A DNA stretch of 64,000 nt from Gammaproteobacteria bacterium (GCA_026707445.1 JAPOWV010000007.1:1-64000), one strand, 5' to 3'. Shown: positions 13,877-23,598, counted from the stretch's first letter. Made by a program: numbers and translations. The notes: a model not told the origin generated them from the sequence alone.

Positions 13877-15121
13877 ATGATCCGGCCCCTGGCACTTGCC
13901 ATCGCCTGGCGATATCTGCGTGCGCCCACGCGCAACCGCTTCGTATCCTTCATTGGCCTCGCTTCCGTTATCGGCCTGGCCCTGGGAGTGGCCTCGTTGA
14001 TCGTCGTGATTTCGGTAATGGACGGCTTCGCCGCGGAGTTGCGCGAGCGGCTGCTCAGGTTCGACGCCCAGGTGAGCGTGGTCGCCGAAAACGGACTGGA
14101 CGACTGGCGCGAAACGGCCGAAGAACTGGCGGCATTGCCCGGGGTCCGCCGGGTCGGTCCGGTCGTGGAGCTGGAAGCATTGCTGGTTTCCAGGCGGCGC
14201 TATGCCGGCGTGCAGTTGCTGGGAATAGCTGCAGAACCAGCGATGCAGGCGGCGCCGTACGGCCGGTCCGTCATAGCGGGATCCTTCGCCGACGTCCACA
14301 CCGGGGCGGGGGGACTGGCCGTGGGACGCTACCTCGCGGACACGCTGGGCGTGCGCGTGGGCGATACGGTCCGGGTGCTGATCCCCCGGCCCAATGGCGC
14401 TGCCCCAAGCCTGCGCGACCTTCAGGTCGCCGCGGTATTCGTCGCGGGCAACGCCGGTCCGGACAGCAGTCTGGCGTTGGCGGGTCTGCCGCTCGTTTCG
14501 GAACTCGCCGGCCTTCAGGGCCGGGTGAGCGCGCTACAGGTCAGCGGCAGCGATCCCTATGAAACGCCGGCGGTGGTGGAAACCTGGGCGGCGGGCTCCG
14601 AGCGGGCCCGCGCCGACGGCCTGAAGACGCGTTCCTGGATGCAGCAGCATGAGGCCCTGTTCCGGACGGTGGAACTGGAACGCCTGGCCATGGGCGCGCT
14701 GTTGTTCACGATCGTCGCGGTGGCCGCGTTCAACATCGTTGCAACGCTGGTCATGTCGGTCAACGAACGCCGCAGCGAGATCGCCATCCTTGCCACCCTC
14801 GGAGCCCGAACGCCCACCATCATGGCGGTTTTCTCCCTGCAGGGACTGTTGGCGGGGATCGTCGGCGTGGGCCTGGGAGGCGCGCTGGGCGTCTGGCTGA
14901 CGCTGAATATCGACACTGCGATGCGGTTCCTCGAGAACCTGTTCGGGTTCGACTTCCTGCCTGCGGAATCCTTCTATCTCACCGGAGTGCCTTCCGAACT
15001 GACCGCGATGCTCGTCATTACGGTGGCCGGTCTGGCGCTGCTGCTGTCGATGCTGGCGTCCTGGTACCCCTCGCGGCACGCGGCGCGGGTGGACCCGGCC
15101 AGCATCCTTCGCTACGAGTAG
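13877..15121 (+). CDS. lolC: Lipoprotein-releasing ABC transporter membrane subunit (LolC-like)
   Basis: One of two related inner-membrane subunits that, with LolD, extract mature lipoproteins and pass them to LolA. It has an N-terminal transmembrane helix (FIGLASVIGLALGVASLIVVISV), the conserved S-VMDGF turn, a periplasmic domain (about 60-270) and three C-terminal helices of the FtsX type. Length is 414 aa. The frame is open to 13805, but ATG 13877 gives the standard family start. The second subunit follows 4 bp later. Confidence 0.9.
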   Translation: MIRPLALAIAWRYLRAPTRNRFVSFIGLASVIGLALGVASLIVVISVMDGFAAELRERLLRFDAQVSVVAENGLDDWRETAEELAALPGVRRVGPVVELEALLVSRRRYAGVQLLGIAAEPAMQAAPYGRSVIAGSFADVHTGAGGLAVGRYLADTLGVRVGDTVRVLIPRPNGAAPSLRDLQVAAVFVAGNAGPDSSLALAGLPLVSELAGLQGRVSALQVSGSDPYETPAVVETWAAGSERARADGLKTRSWMQQHEALFRTVELERLAMGALLFTIVAVAAFNIVATLVMSVNERRSEIAILATLGARTPTIMAVFSLQGLLAGIVGVGLGGALGVWLTLNIDTAMRFLENLFGFDFLPAESFYLTGVPSELTAMLVITVAGLALLLSMLASWYPSRHAARVDPASILRYE

Positions 15122-15125
15122 GCCC

Positions 15126-16367
15126 GTGCGCGCGTTCGAACTCTGGATGGCGTCGGCGCAGCTCAGGGCGAGCCGCCGCGGGGGGTTCGTTTCGCTGGTA
15201 TCGATGCTCTCGATGCTGGGAGTCGCGACCGCGGTGGCCCTGCTGGTGGTGGTGCTGTCGGTCATGAACGGTTTCGACCAGGTCGTGCGCGAGCGAATAC
15301 TCAGCGTGCTGGCCCACGGCAGCTTTCACGGTCCCGCCGGAGAATTGAGCGAATGGCGTGAACTGCGCGACGCCGCCCTGAGGCACCCGGAGGTTGCGTC
15401 GGCGGCGCCGTATATCGATGGACAGGGCGTGCTGAGTGCGCCGGACGCCGTTGCGGGTGTGCAATTGCTGGGCTTTGAACCCGGCGAGGCAGCCTTCCGG
15501 GCGCTGGGTGGCCTCACCCGCGATACGGGGCTAGAGACGCTGAGGACCGGTTCGTGGCGGATCGTGCTGGGCAGCGAACTGGCAAGCCGCCTGGATGTGG
15601 ATGTCGGCGACGATGTCCTGCTTCAGGTGCCGCAGGGCTGGAGCACGCCGGCCGGAATCGCGCCGCGCATGCGCCGCCTGGAAGTCGCGGGCGTCTTTCA
15701 CGCCGGAATGAATGACTTCGACCGCTCGCTGGCCTGGATGCATTACGAGGATGCGCGCCGTCTTTTTGGCTTGAACGAGGCCGCCAGCGGGCTGCGGGTG
15801 ATGCTCAGAGACCCGTGGCGGGTCGAAGCGGTTATGCCGGAAATCGCGGGCGAAAGGGCCGGGAATCTGTTTGTTCGCTACTGGACCTGGGAACACGCCA
15901 GTTTTTTCTATTCCATCGCCATGACCAAGCGCATAACAATTATCATTCTGACGCTTCTTGCGGCGATCGCCGCTTTCAACATTGTCTCCAGCCTGGTCAT
16001 GATCGTGCGCGAGAAAACCCCGGACATCGGCATTTTGAGGACGCTTGGGTCCACGCCCCGTTCGATAATGGCGATGTTCGCCGGGCACGGGGGTTTCGCG
16101 GGCCTGCTCGGCATCGTGCTTGGGCTCGCTGTGGGGATACCGCTGGCCGTGTGGGCCGGGCCGCTCACTTCGGCCGTCGAACAGTTCCTGGAAACCAGCA
16201 TCCTCAGCCCGGGCTACAGCCTGGACGAAATGCCCAGCCGCATCCTGGTTCCCGAAGTCATCGCCGTGTGTGCTCTGGCGCTGCTGTTGTCCCTGATCGC
16301 AACGGTCTATCCGGCGCTGCGCGCCGCCCGCACGGACCCCGCCAGCGCCACCCGCCTGGACTCCTGA
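15126..16367 (+). CDS. lolE: Lipoprotein-releasing ABC transporter membrane subunit (LolE-like)
   Basis: A paralogue of the preceding gene with the same layout: an N-terminal helix, VLSVMNGFDQVVRERIL, a periplasmic domain, and three C-terminal helices (ILTLLAAIAAFNIVSSLVMI onward). The 413-aa length is normal. The GTG start is 4 bp after lolC, and lolD starts one base after its stop. The two membrane subunits come first and the ATPase last; in E. coli the order is C-D-E. Which of the two is LolC or LolE cannot be settled from sequence alone. Confidence 0.9.
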   Translation: MRAFELWMASAQLRASRRGGFVSLVSMLSMLGVATAVALLVVVLSVMNGFDQVVRERILSVLAHGSFHGPAGELSEWRELRDAALRHPEVASAAPYIDGQGVLSAPDAVAGVQLLGFEPGEAAFRALGGLTRDTGLETLRTGSWRIVLGSELASRLDVDVGDDVLLQVPQGWSTPAGIAPRMRRLEVAGVFHAGMNDFDRSLAWMHYEDARRLFGLNEAASGLRVMLRDPWRVEAVMPEIAGERAGNLFVRYWTWEHASFFYSIAMTKRITIIILTLLAAIAAFNIVSSLVMIVREKTPDIGILRTLGSTPRSIMAMFAGHGGFAGLLGIVLGLAVGIPLAVWAGPLTSAVEQFLETSILSPGYSLDEMPSRILVPEVIAVCALALLLSLIATVYPALRAARTDPASATRLDS

Positions 16368-16368
16368 C

Positions 16369-17067
16369 GTGAACGAAATTACCCGGGCACCACCCTTGTC
16401 CTGCCACGGGCTGGTCAGGCACTTTCGCGAGCAGGGCCGGGTCCTTGAGGTGCTGCGTGGCGTGGACCTCGGCATTGCCTCCGGCGAACGCGTGGCGATC
16501 GTGGGCGCTTCAGGTTCGGGCAAGACGACGCTGCTTCAGTTGCTCGGCGGCCTGGATACGCCCACGCGCGGCTGGGTCGAACTCAACGGCCGGAATTTCA
16601 GTTCCATGCGCCCCGCGGAACGCGGCGGCCGGCGAAATCGCCACATCGGCTTCGTTTACCAGTTTCATCACCTGCTGCCGGAATTCAGCGCCGTCGAGAA
16701 CGTCGCAATGCCGCTGCTGATCCGGCGGTCCGGCGCATCCGAAGCGTTGGCGAATGCGCGCGAGTTGCTTGAGCAGGTAGGGCTGGGCGAGCGGCTCACC
16801 CATCGTCCGGCAAAACTCTCCGGGGGCGAGCGTCAGCGCGTGGCCGTGGCCCGGGCACTGATAACGCAGCCGTCGGTCGTGCTTGCCGACGAACCGACCG
16901 GCAACCTGGACCCCGAGTCCGGCGAACAGGTGTTCGAGCTTCTGCTCAGACTGAATCGGGACACCGGTACCGCGCTTGTCGTCGTGACCCATGACTTCAA
17001 GCGCGCCCGGCGCATGGACCGGATCCTCGCCCTGCGCGACGGCCGGCTGGCCGAAGCGGGCGACTGA
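16369..17067 (+). CDS. lolD: Lipoprotein-releasing ABC transporter ATPase LolD
   Basis: The cytoplasmic ATPase powering the LolCDE lipoprotein-release complex. Walker A GASGSGKTT, Q-loop HIGFVYQFHHLLPEF, signature LSGGERQRVAVARAL and Walker B VVLADEPTGNLD are all present. The HLLPEF motif after the Q-loop is typical of LolD within the MacB/LolD subfamily. Length 232 aa. GTG start, one base after lolE. The downstream comEC starts 19 bp after the stop. Confidence 0.95.
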   Translation: MNEITRAPPLSCHGLVRHFREQGRVLEVLRGVDLGIASGERVAIVGASGSGKTTLLQLLGGLDTPTRGWVELNGRNFSSMRPAERGGRRNRHIGFVYQFHHLLPEFSAVENVAMPLLIRRSGASEALANARELLEQVGLGERLTHRPAKLSGGERQRVAVARALITQPSVVLADEPTGNLDPESGEQVFELLLRLNRDTGTALVVVTHDFKRARRMDRILALRDGRLAEAGD

Positions 17068-17086
17068 ACGCCGTTCCCGGCTGCTG

Positions 17087-19444
17087 ATGTTGCGGCTGGG
17101 CATGGCGTGGCTGGCCGGCGTTTGCCTGGCTTTCCTGGTCCTTCCGCCACCGCCCGATCCATACCTTTTTGCCGCCATTCTGGCCACCGCGGCGCTGACC
17201 GCATGGGCCATGCGCGGCAGGCTCATGGGCGTTGCCCTGCTGGGCGCGGCCGTCGCCCTTTGTCTGGCCGGAATACGGCTGGAGCAGCGCATGCCGGACT
17301 CCGCCGGCCGGATGGACCGGATCGTGACCGGGGTGATCGACGACTTTCCGAGGGCCGGCGACGGGACCTGTCGTTTTCGGGTCCGGGTTGGCGGGACCGC
17401 GGACCCGGGGCCGCGGCTCGAACGCGTCCTGGTGACCTGGTACGAATGCCGTGAGCCGCCCCGGGCCGGGGAAACTTGGCGCTTCAAGCTGCGCTTGCGC
17501 GCTCCCAGGGGACTGTTCAACCCGGGCGGTTTCGATTTCGAGCAGTGGGCATTCCGCGAGAGCCTGAGCGCAACGGGCTATGTGCGCGATGAACTCGCGC
17601 CGCAACGCCTGGCCGGCTGCGAAGCGGGCCCGCGGCTGCTTTGTGCCCGGGCCGGCCTCGTGGAACGGTTGCGGACTTGGCTGGACGGCCATCCCGGGCT
17701 GCCCTACGTCATCGCCCTGACGACCGGAGCGCGGCATTTGCTGGCCGATGGAGACTGGGAGGCCCTGCGGCGGACGGGTACCGCGCACCTGTTCGCGATA
17801 TCGGGCCTGCACGTGGGTGTCGTGGCCTGGTTCGCCTGGCTCGTGGGCGCCGGCCTGGGCCGCATTGCCCAGCACTTCGCCCGCGGGATTCCAGCGCGCC
17901 ATGCGGCCGCCGGAATTTCGTTCCTGGCGGCCCTGAGCTATGCGGCGCTGGCCGGCTTTGCGGTTTCGACGCTGCGCAGTCTGGCAATGATTACGGCGGT
18001 TCTCGTGTTCACCCAGATGCGCCGCCACGGGGGATTCGGGGCTGCCCTGGGCGCCGCCCTGCTCGTGGTCCTCATTCCCGATCCGTTTGCGGTGCTTTCG
18101 CCCGGGTTCTGGCTGAGTTTCGGCGCCGTAGCCCTTCTGGCGCTCAGCGTGCCTGGCCTGCGCGAACCGGTCTCGGGTTCCGGCGGGCGGGGGACTTCGA
18201 CCGCATCCTCCCGGGTACGCAGGTTGGCCGTGGCTCAGTGGCGCATTTCCCTGGGACTTGCGCCGCTGGTTCTGGTTTTCTTCGGCGAGGTTTCGGTAAT
18301 CGGGGCGGCCATCAACCTCATCGCGATTCCGCTCTTTTCCCTGCTGATCGTGCCGGGACTGCTTGCGGCCCTGCTGATGACCGTCGTCTGGCCTGCCGGT
18401 GGCGTATTCCTGCTGCACCAAGGCGCCGGCCTTCTCGCCGCCGTGATGTCGATGCTGTCGCAGCTTTCCGTTTTTGATATGGCCGCATGGACGCCGCCGG
18501 ACTTCGGATTCCTGCCCGCCGTCCTGGCCGTTACCGGCGTGGTCTGGCTGCTGGCGCCCAGGCCGGCGCCGGCGCGTTGGGCCGCACCGCTGCTGCTTCT
18601 TCCGGCGGTACTGGGGCTGGTACGGAATCCCGACCAGGCCGACCTGGCGGTCACCGTGCTGGATGTGGGCCAGGGCCTGGCCGTGTTGGTGCAGGCGCCC
18701 GAATACAACCTGCTTTACGACGCCGGTCCCCGGTATACCTCCAGTGACGCGGGCGACAGCGTGGTCCTGCCCGCCCTGGGCTCGCTGGGCGTGCGGCGCC
18801 TGCACGCCCTGGTGGTCTCGCACGGCGACAGCGATCATGCGGGCGGAGCGGCAAGCGTCCTGCGGGCGCACCCCGAGGCCGAGCTGATCGCTCCGGCCCT
18901 GTACGGCCTTGAACCCGAGCGCTACCGGCGTTGCGTCACGGGAGAGCAATGGACCGCCGGCACGGTGCGGTTCGGTGCGCTGAACCCGGACCCGGGGGCG
19001 GGATCGAGGGGCAACGACGATTCCTGCGTCCTGATCGTCGAAGCCCCGGGCGTGCGGGTGCTGCTGCCGGGCGACCTGGAATCCTCGGGCGAGTCCCGCT
19101 TGGTAGGCAGGGCCCTTGACGGGCCGTTCGACCTGGTCCTTTCACCCCATCACGGCAGTTCAAGCTCCTCTTCGCGTCGGTTCGTGCAGGCGGTGCGCGC
19201 GCGCCTGGTGGCGCATTCCACCGGATTCTTCAACCGGTGGGGATTCCCGAGGGATACGGTGGTCGCGCGCTGGGCGCGGACGGGCGCCAGGCAGTGGGAC
19301 ACGGGCGCGAGCGGCGCGCTGCGATTCGAATCAAGCGGCGGAAGTCCGCTGGAGCTCGCGACGGAATGGCGCCGCGACAGGGCGCGGCTCTGGACCTATC
19401 CGCCACCGGCGGAAAGTGGTTCGCAATCTCCCGGCGCCGGGTAA
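17087..19444 (+). CDS. comEC: DNA internalization protein ComEC/Rec2
   Basis: An inner-membrane channel for single-stranded DNA uptake in natural transformation. It has N-terminal helices, an OB-like ComEC N domain, and the competence domain with the ISGLHVGVV motif (about 238). Many transmembrane segments follow, then a C-terminal metallo-beta-lactamase domain with HGDSDHAGG (about 578) and LSPHHGSSSSS, which may degrade the non-transported strand. The zinc/metal residues are intact, so the protein looks functional. ATG 17087 is chosen because it precedes the first hydrophobic helix. Length 785 aa. It lies between lolD and msbA, as in E. coli (ycaI). Confidence 0.9.
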   Translation: MLRLGMAWLAGVCLAFLVLPPPPDPYLFAAILATAALTAWAMRGRLMGVALLGAAVALCLAGIRLEQRMPDSAGRMDRIVTGVIDDFPRAGDGTCRFRVRVGGTADPGPRLERVLVTWYECREPPRAGETWRFKLRLRAPRGLFNPGGFDFEQWAFRESLSATGYVRDELAPQRLAGCEAGPRLLCARAGLVERLRTWLDGHPGLPYVIALTTGARHLLADGDWEALRRTGTAHLFAISGLHVGVVAWFAWLVGAGLGRIAQHFARGIPARHAAAGISFLAALSYAALAGFAVSTLRSLAMITAVLVFTQMRRHGGFGAALGAALLVVLIPDPFAVLSPGFWLSFGAVALLALSVPGLREPVSGSGGRGTSTASSRVRRLAVAQWRISLGLAPLVLVFFGEVSVIGAAINLIAIPLFSLLIVPGLLAALLMTVVWPAGGVFLLHQGAGLLAAVMSMLSQLSVFDMAAWTPPDFGFLPAVLAVTGVVWLLAPRPAPARWAAPLLLLPAVLGLVRNPDQADLAVTVLDVGQGLAVLVQAPEYNLLYDAGPRYTSSDAGDSVVLPALGSLGVRRLHALVVSHGDSDHAGGAASVLRAHPEAELIAPALYGLEPERYRRCVTGEQWTAGTVRFGALNPDPGAGSRGNDDSCVLIVEAPGVRVLLPGDLESSGESRLVGRALDGPFDLVLSPHHGSSSSSSRRFVQAVRARLVAHSTGFFNRWGFPRDTVVARWARTGARQWDTGASGALRFESSGGSPLELATEWRRDRARLWTYPPPAESGSQSPGAG

Positions 19445-19453
19445 ACTCGAAGA

Positions 19454-21208
19454 ATGCAGCCTGAAACTCCGATGCGACGACTTGGATCGCTGGCCGTTCC
19501 GTATTGGCGCGGTTTTCTGCTCGCGGTCCTGGCCATGGCCGTATTCGCGTTGACGGAAATCGGGTTCGCGATTGCCGTCGAACGGCTGACGGGACTGCTG
19601 GTCAACGAAGGCGGGCCCTGGGCGCGATGGCTGCCGGTGGGCGTGCTGGGCCTGTTTCTGATACGCGGCGTTTCCGGGTTTGTTTCGGCCCACCAACTGG
19701 GCAGAATCGGCCGCTCGGTGGTCGGGCAACTCAGGGCAATGCTGTTCGAGCGGTTTCTGCACATGCCGGTGCGGGCGGTGGAAAAGCGGCCTCGCGCGCA
19801 ATTGCTGTCGCGCATGCTCTACGACGCCGAGCAGGTGGCGGACGCGGCCTCGACGGTCATCACGACCATCGTTCGCGACAGCCTCACGGTGCTCGGACTG
19901 GTCGCCTACATGGTCTACGCCAGCGCCGGGCTTTCCGCGGTAGTGCTCGTCGTGGCGCCGCTGATCGCCTTGACGGCGCGGGTGCTGTCGCGGCACTTCC
20001 GCCGCTACAGCAGCCGGATCCAGGAAAACATGGGCGAAGTGTCGCGGATCACCGATGAGGCCCTGCGCGGGCTCCGCATAATCAAGGTGTTCGGGGGCGC
20101 GCGGCGCGAAAGCGAACGCTTCGCCCGCGCCAACGAAAGCAACAAGAGGCTGCATCTCAAGCTGATCATGGCGCGCGCCGGAGGCGACGGCGTCACCATG
20201 CTGCTCGCTGCCGTGGGCGTTGCCTCGGTAGCGTGGTTCGTCGCCCAGTATTCCGTCACCGACGGGCTCGAGGTGGAGAAATTCACCGGATTCATGGCGG
20301 CCATGCTGTTGCTGATGACGCCGCTCAAGCACCTAACCAACGTCAATGCCTCCCTGCAGAGGGGACTGGCGGCCGCGGAATCCGTGTTCGGTCTGCTGGA
20401 CAGCGCGGTGGAGTCCGATGGCGCCGCGACGCTGGCCGAGCGGGCGGGAGAGCGCGCCCGGGGCGAGCTGGAATTCGTCCGCGTGTCGTTTTCCTATGAT
20501 CGTGAGGGTGCGGCGGCGCTGCGCGATGTAACGCTCGGAATCGAACCCGGCGAGAGGGTGGCGATCGTGGGACGATCGGGCAGCGGCAAGTCCACGCTGG
20601 TGAGCCTGATCCCGCGCTTCTTCGAGCCGGACGCCGGAGAACTGCGGCTGGACGGCCGCCCCCTGAACGACTGGCAGTTGCCGGCCTTGCGTGCGCAGAT
20701 CGCGCTGGTGACGCAGGACGTCATACTTTTCAATGACACGCTGGCGAACAACATCGCCTACGGTTCGCTGTCCGGCGCCGACGCGGGCGCCGTGGAAGCC
20801 GCGGCCCGGGCTGCCCACGTCATGGAATTCGTGGAATCCCGGCGCGACGGCCTGGACGCGCTGGTGGGCGAAGGCGGGCTGAGCCTGTCCGGCGGAGAGA
20901 GACAGCGCGTGGCTATCGCCCGGGCCCTGCTGAAGGACGCACCGGTCCTGATCCTCGACGAGGCCACTTCGGCGCTGGACAGCCGCTCCGAGCGCCACGT
21001 GCAGGAAGCTCTCGACCGGCTGATGCGCGGCCGCACCACGCTGGTCATCGCCCATCGGCTCAGCACCGTGGAACACGCGGACCGCATCGTTGTCCTGGAG
21101 CGGGGCCGAATCGTGGAAGTGGGGCCGCATGCCGAACTGCTTGCCAGGGGCGGCCACTACGCCAGCCTGCACCGGCTGCAATTCCGAAACAGCGGGAATG
21201 CCGGCTGA
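19454..21208 (+). CDS. msbA: Lipid A export ABC transporter MsbA
   Basis: Flips core-lipid A across the inner membrane using ATP. The N-terminal half has six transmembrane helices (about 15-300). The C-terminal half is the ATPase: Walker A GRSGSGKST (about 372), LSGGERQRVAIARALL and Walker B VLILDEATSALD. Length 584 aa matches E. coli MsbA (582). It starts 9 bp after comEC and overlaps lpxK by 11 bp; lpxK makes the lipid A that MsbA exports. Position and length favour MsbA over other type-IV exporters. Confidence 0.92.
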   Translation: MQPETPMRRLGSLAVPYWRGFLLAVLAMAVFALTEIGFAIAVERLTGLLVNEGGPWARWLPVGVLGLFLIRGVSGFVSAHQLGRIGRSVVGQLRAMLFERFLHMPVRAVEKRPRAQLLSRMLYDAEQVADAASTVITTIVRDSLTVLGLVAYMVYASAGLSAVVLVVAPLIALTARVLSRHFRRYSSRIQENMGEVSRITDEALRGLRIIKVFGGARRESERFARANESNKRLHLKLIMARAGGDGVTMLLAAVGVASVAWFVAQYSVTDGLEVEKFTGFMAAMLLLMTPLKHLTNVNASLQRGLAAAESVFGLLDSAVESDGAATLAERAGERARGELEFVRVSFSYDREGAAALRDVTLGIEPGERVAIVGRSGSGKSTLVSLIPRFFEPDAGELRLDGRPLNDWQLPALRAQIALVTQDVILFNDTLANNIAYGSLSGADAGAVEAAARAAHVMEFVESRRDGLDALVGEGGLSLSGGERQRVAIARALLKDAPVLILDEATSALDSRSERHVQEALDRLMRGRTTLVIAHRLSTVEHADRIVVLERGRIVEVGPHAELLARGGHYASLHRLQFRNSGNAG

Positions 21209-22187
21209 CGCGGCACCAGCGGCATGGGCGCGTCGAGGCTGGCTCAGCGCCTTGCTCCGCCCGGCGGCCGGCCTGTTCGCCGCCGCCGCCGCCATTCGCC
21301 GGGCCGCCTACCGCAGGGGTTGGCTGCGTTCCCTTTCGGCGGGCGCGCCGGTGGTGATCGTGGGCAATATCACCGCGGGCGGGACCGGCAAGACGCCCAT
21401 TGCCGGCTGGCTGGCACAGTCGCTGGCGAAGGCCGGCCGCAAACCTGCCATCGTAAGCCGCGGCTATGGGGGACGCAGACAGCGCTCGCCGGTGCGCGTC
21501 ACGCCGTCTTCCGATGCCGGCGAGGTCGGCGATGAGCCGGTGATGCTGGCGAGGCAGTGCGGATGCCCGGTCTGGGTCTGCATCGACCGGGCCGGCGCCG
21601 CCCGCCGGGCGGTAGCGGAAGGTGCAGAGATCGTGCTGTCGGACGACGGACTGCAGCACTACCGCATGACGCGGGACCTGGAGATTTGCGTCGTCGACGG
21701 CGCCCATGGCCTGGGAAACGGTCTTCGGCTCCCGGCCGGTCCGTTGCGCGAGTCCTCCCGGCGTCTCAGGGAAGTGGATGAAGTGCTGGTCCAGGGCATG
21801 GAAAGCGAGTTTCCCGGACTCAAGTTCGAATTGCGGATTGACCGCGCGGTGCGGCTGGACGGCGCCCGGCAGCGGCCGCTGGCGGAATTCGCCGGCCGGC
21901 GCGTCCTGGCGCTGGCTGGGGTCGGGGTCCCGCAGCGATTTCATGCGGCACTGAGGGCCCATGGTCTGGAGGTGGAGCCGGTCCGGGTGCCGGACCACGG
22001 CCGGGTTTCCTTGCCGGCGCTGCTGAAACGGGGTTTGCCGGTGATCATGACGGCCAAGGACGCCGTAAAGTACCCGGACCCCGGAGGAGGGGACCTGTGG
22101 TGGGCTCCGGCAAGTGTTTACATGCCCGAAAGCTCCCGCGAGAGAGTCCTCCGCAGGGTTCTCGCCTTGCTCGACGAGGATTGGTGA
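21198..22187 (+). CDS. lpxK: Tetraacyldisaccharide 4'-kinase LpxK
   Basis: Phosphorylates the 4' position of the lipid A precursor, yielding lipid IVA, at the inner face of the cytoplasmic membrane. An N-terminal hydrophobic helix (AAGLFAAAAAI) is followed by the P-loop VGNITAGGTGKTP. SRGYGG, GDEP and LSDDGLQHYRMTRD follow; all are hallmarks of the family. Length is 329 aa. ATG 21198, with GCGGGA just upstream, lies within the end of msbA (11-bp overlap), which implies coupled translation. kdsB starts 10 bp downstream. Confidence 0.95.
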   Translation: MPADAAPAAWARRGWLSALLRPAAGLFAAAAAIRRAAYRRGWLRSLSAGAPVVIVGNITAGGTGKTPIAGWLAQSLAKAGRKPAIVSRGYGGRRQRSPVRVTPSSDAGEVGDEPVMLARQCGCPVWVCIDRAGAARRAVAEGAEIVLSDDGLQHYRMTRDLEICVVDGAHGLGNGLRLPAGPLRESSRRLREVDEVLVQGMESEFPGLKFELRIDRAVRLDGARQRPLAEFAGRRVLALAGVGVPQRFHAALRAHGLEVEPVRVPDHGRVSLPALLKRGLPVIMTAKDAVKYPDPGGGDLWWAPASVYMPESSRERVLRRVLALLDEDW

Positions 22188-22197
22188 ACAGGTCCTG

Positions 22198-22935
22198 ATG
22201 AAAGCCGCGTTCCATATCGTCATTCCCGCGCGTTACGCGTCCAGCCGCTTGCCCGGCAAGCCCCTGACGCCGCTGGCGGGGCGCCCCCTGGTGGAGCATG
22301 TGTGGCGCCGGGCCTGCCAGGGCGGGGCGAAAACCGTCGTGGTGGCCACCGATGACGAGCGCGTGGCCTCCTGCGTGGAGGACTTCGGCGGCCGTGCCTT
22401 TCTTACCCGTGCGGATCACGCCTGCGGATCGGACCGCGTGGCCGAGGTGGCCGAGCTGCTTGGTTTCGAACCGGACGAGGTGGTCGTCAACCTGCAGGGC
22501 GATGCACCGCTGGTCGATCCCACGCATATTCGCGCCGTGGCCGCCAGGGCGCTTCTCGACGATCTGGCCACGCTGGCTTCGCCGCTGCCCGACCCGGTCG
22601 TGGCCGCCGACCCCAATGTGGTCAAGGTGGTGCTGGGCGCGACCGGAAGGGCTCTGTATTTCAGCCGTGCTCAGATTCCCGCCAGCCACCCGGCAAGGGC
22701 CACCCGGCCCCGTTTCCTGCGCCATACCGGTTTGTACGCCTACCGCGTTCGAGTTCTGAAGCGGCTGACGGGCGAGCCGCCCTGCGAGCCGGAATTGAGC
22801 GAGGGGCTGGAGCAGCTTCGCGCCCTGTGGCTGGGCATGAGCATCGGCGTGGAAATCGTGGACCCGCCGCCGGGTCCGGAAGTGGACACCCCCGAAGACG
22901 TACGCCGGGTGGAGTCGCTACTTCGCTCCGTATAA
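22198..22935 (+). CDS. kdsB: CMP-KDO synthetase KdsB
   Basis: Activates 3-deoxy-manno-octulosonate with CTP for attachment to lipid A. The nucleotide-binding start VIPARYASSRLPGKPL, the segment VVNLQGDAPLVDP, RHTGLYAYR, and EIVDPPPGPEVDTPED near the C-terminus are typical. Length 245 aa. ATG 22198 aligns with other KdsB starts. It closes the comEC-msbA-lpxK-kdsB run. The small ycaR (Trm112-like) gene found between lpxK and kdsB in enterics is missing. Its TAA stop lies inside a TATAAT sequence. Confidence 0.95.
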   Translation: MKAAFHIVIPARYASSRLPGKPLTPLAGRPLVEHVWRRACQGGAKTVVVATDDERVASCVEDFGGRAFLTRADHACGSDRVAEVAELLGFEPDEVVVNLQGDAPLVDPTHIRAVAARALLDDLATLASPLPDPVVAADPNVVKVVLGATGRALYFSRAQIPASHPARATRPRFLRHTGLYAYRVRVLKRLTGEPPCEPELSEGLEQLRALWLGMSIGVEIVDPPPGPEVDTPEDVRRVESLLRSV

Positions 22936-22936
22936 T
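22931..22936 (+). promoter_or_regulatory. Candidate -10 box (TATAAT) for the gene at 22974
   Basis: A perfect TATAAT overlaps the kdsB stop codon and lies 38 bp before the next start codon. No good -35 hexamer is visible around 22908-22913. It may allow separate expression of the downstream unknown gene. Confidence 0.4.
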
Positions 22937-22973
22937 ATTTTCCCCTGCAACCAACCACCCAGCGAGGGATTCC

Positions 22974-23585
22974 ATGAGCGTTCAAGCTTTGCGCAAAGAT
23001 ACCGATACCATGCCGGGCGCCCGGCCTTCAGCCGCCGGCGGGCCTCCGCCGCACGCGTGGACCGGCGTCGACACCGGTGTCGAAGGCCGCGAGGAGGAAC
23101 TCGGCAAGTCGATGGCGGTGGTGCTCAAGACCCTCAAGAACACGAAACCCTACGCGCACGAAATCAACGACGCCCTGATCAAGGCGCGGCTGCAGGCCAT
23201 TCAGTTCGCCAAGGACCACGGTTTGATGGAGGATTACGTGGCCCATGACATCAAGACCATGACGCCGCTGAACAAACGCATGAAAGCACTGGTCGAGAAG
23301 ACCGGGCAAAGCGAAATTGCCCTGATCGGCATATTTGACCGTACCGCCTGCCACTACCAGTTGTGCCTGGAAACGGAGTCCGGCCCCGGAATGCGCCGCT
23401 GGCGGTCACCTTTCGCCCGCGTGCTTGCCGCCTCTCACAGGATCGGACAGTTCGACCTGACCGAGGAGTGGATTCACGAAAACTGGACCCGGCCGCGCCT
23501 GCTCGGATACGCCGAAGCCATCGGCGTGGAGATGCGCGTTTCGCACTGGCAGTCCGACGGCTGGCTGACCGCCGAAGTCGACTAA
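22974..23585 (+). CDS. Conserved-looking protein of unknown function
   Basis: I do not recognise this 203-aa protein. The first 45 residues are proline/glycine-rich and probably disordered. The rest looks folded and soluble: a helical stretch (KSMAVVLKTLKNTKPYAHEI...) and a segment ALIGIFDRTACHYQLCLE with two cysteines. A C-terminal part is rich in Trp (EEWIHENW, HWQSDGWL). There is no signal peptide or transmembrane helix. ATG 22974 is preceded by GCGAGGGAT, a reasonable ribosome binding site, and by its own candidate -10 box. It converges on rne. Confidence 0.7.
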   Translation: MSVQALRKDTDTMPGARPSAAGGPPPHAWTGVDTGVEGREEELGKSMAVVLKTLKNTKPYAHEINDALIKARLQAIQFAKDHGLMEDYVAHDIKTMTPLNKRMKALVEKTGQSEIALIGIFDRTACHYQLCLETESGPGMRRWRSPFARVLAASHRIGQFDLTEEWIHENWTRPRLLGYAEAIGVEMRVSHWQSDGWLTAEVD

Positions 23586-23598
23586 GCCCGGGAATGAG

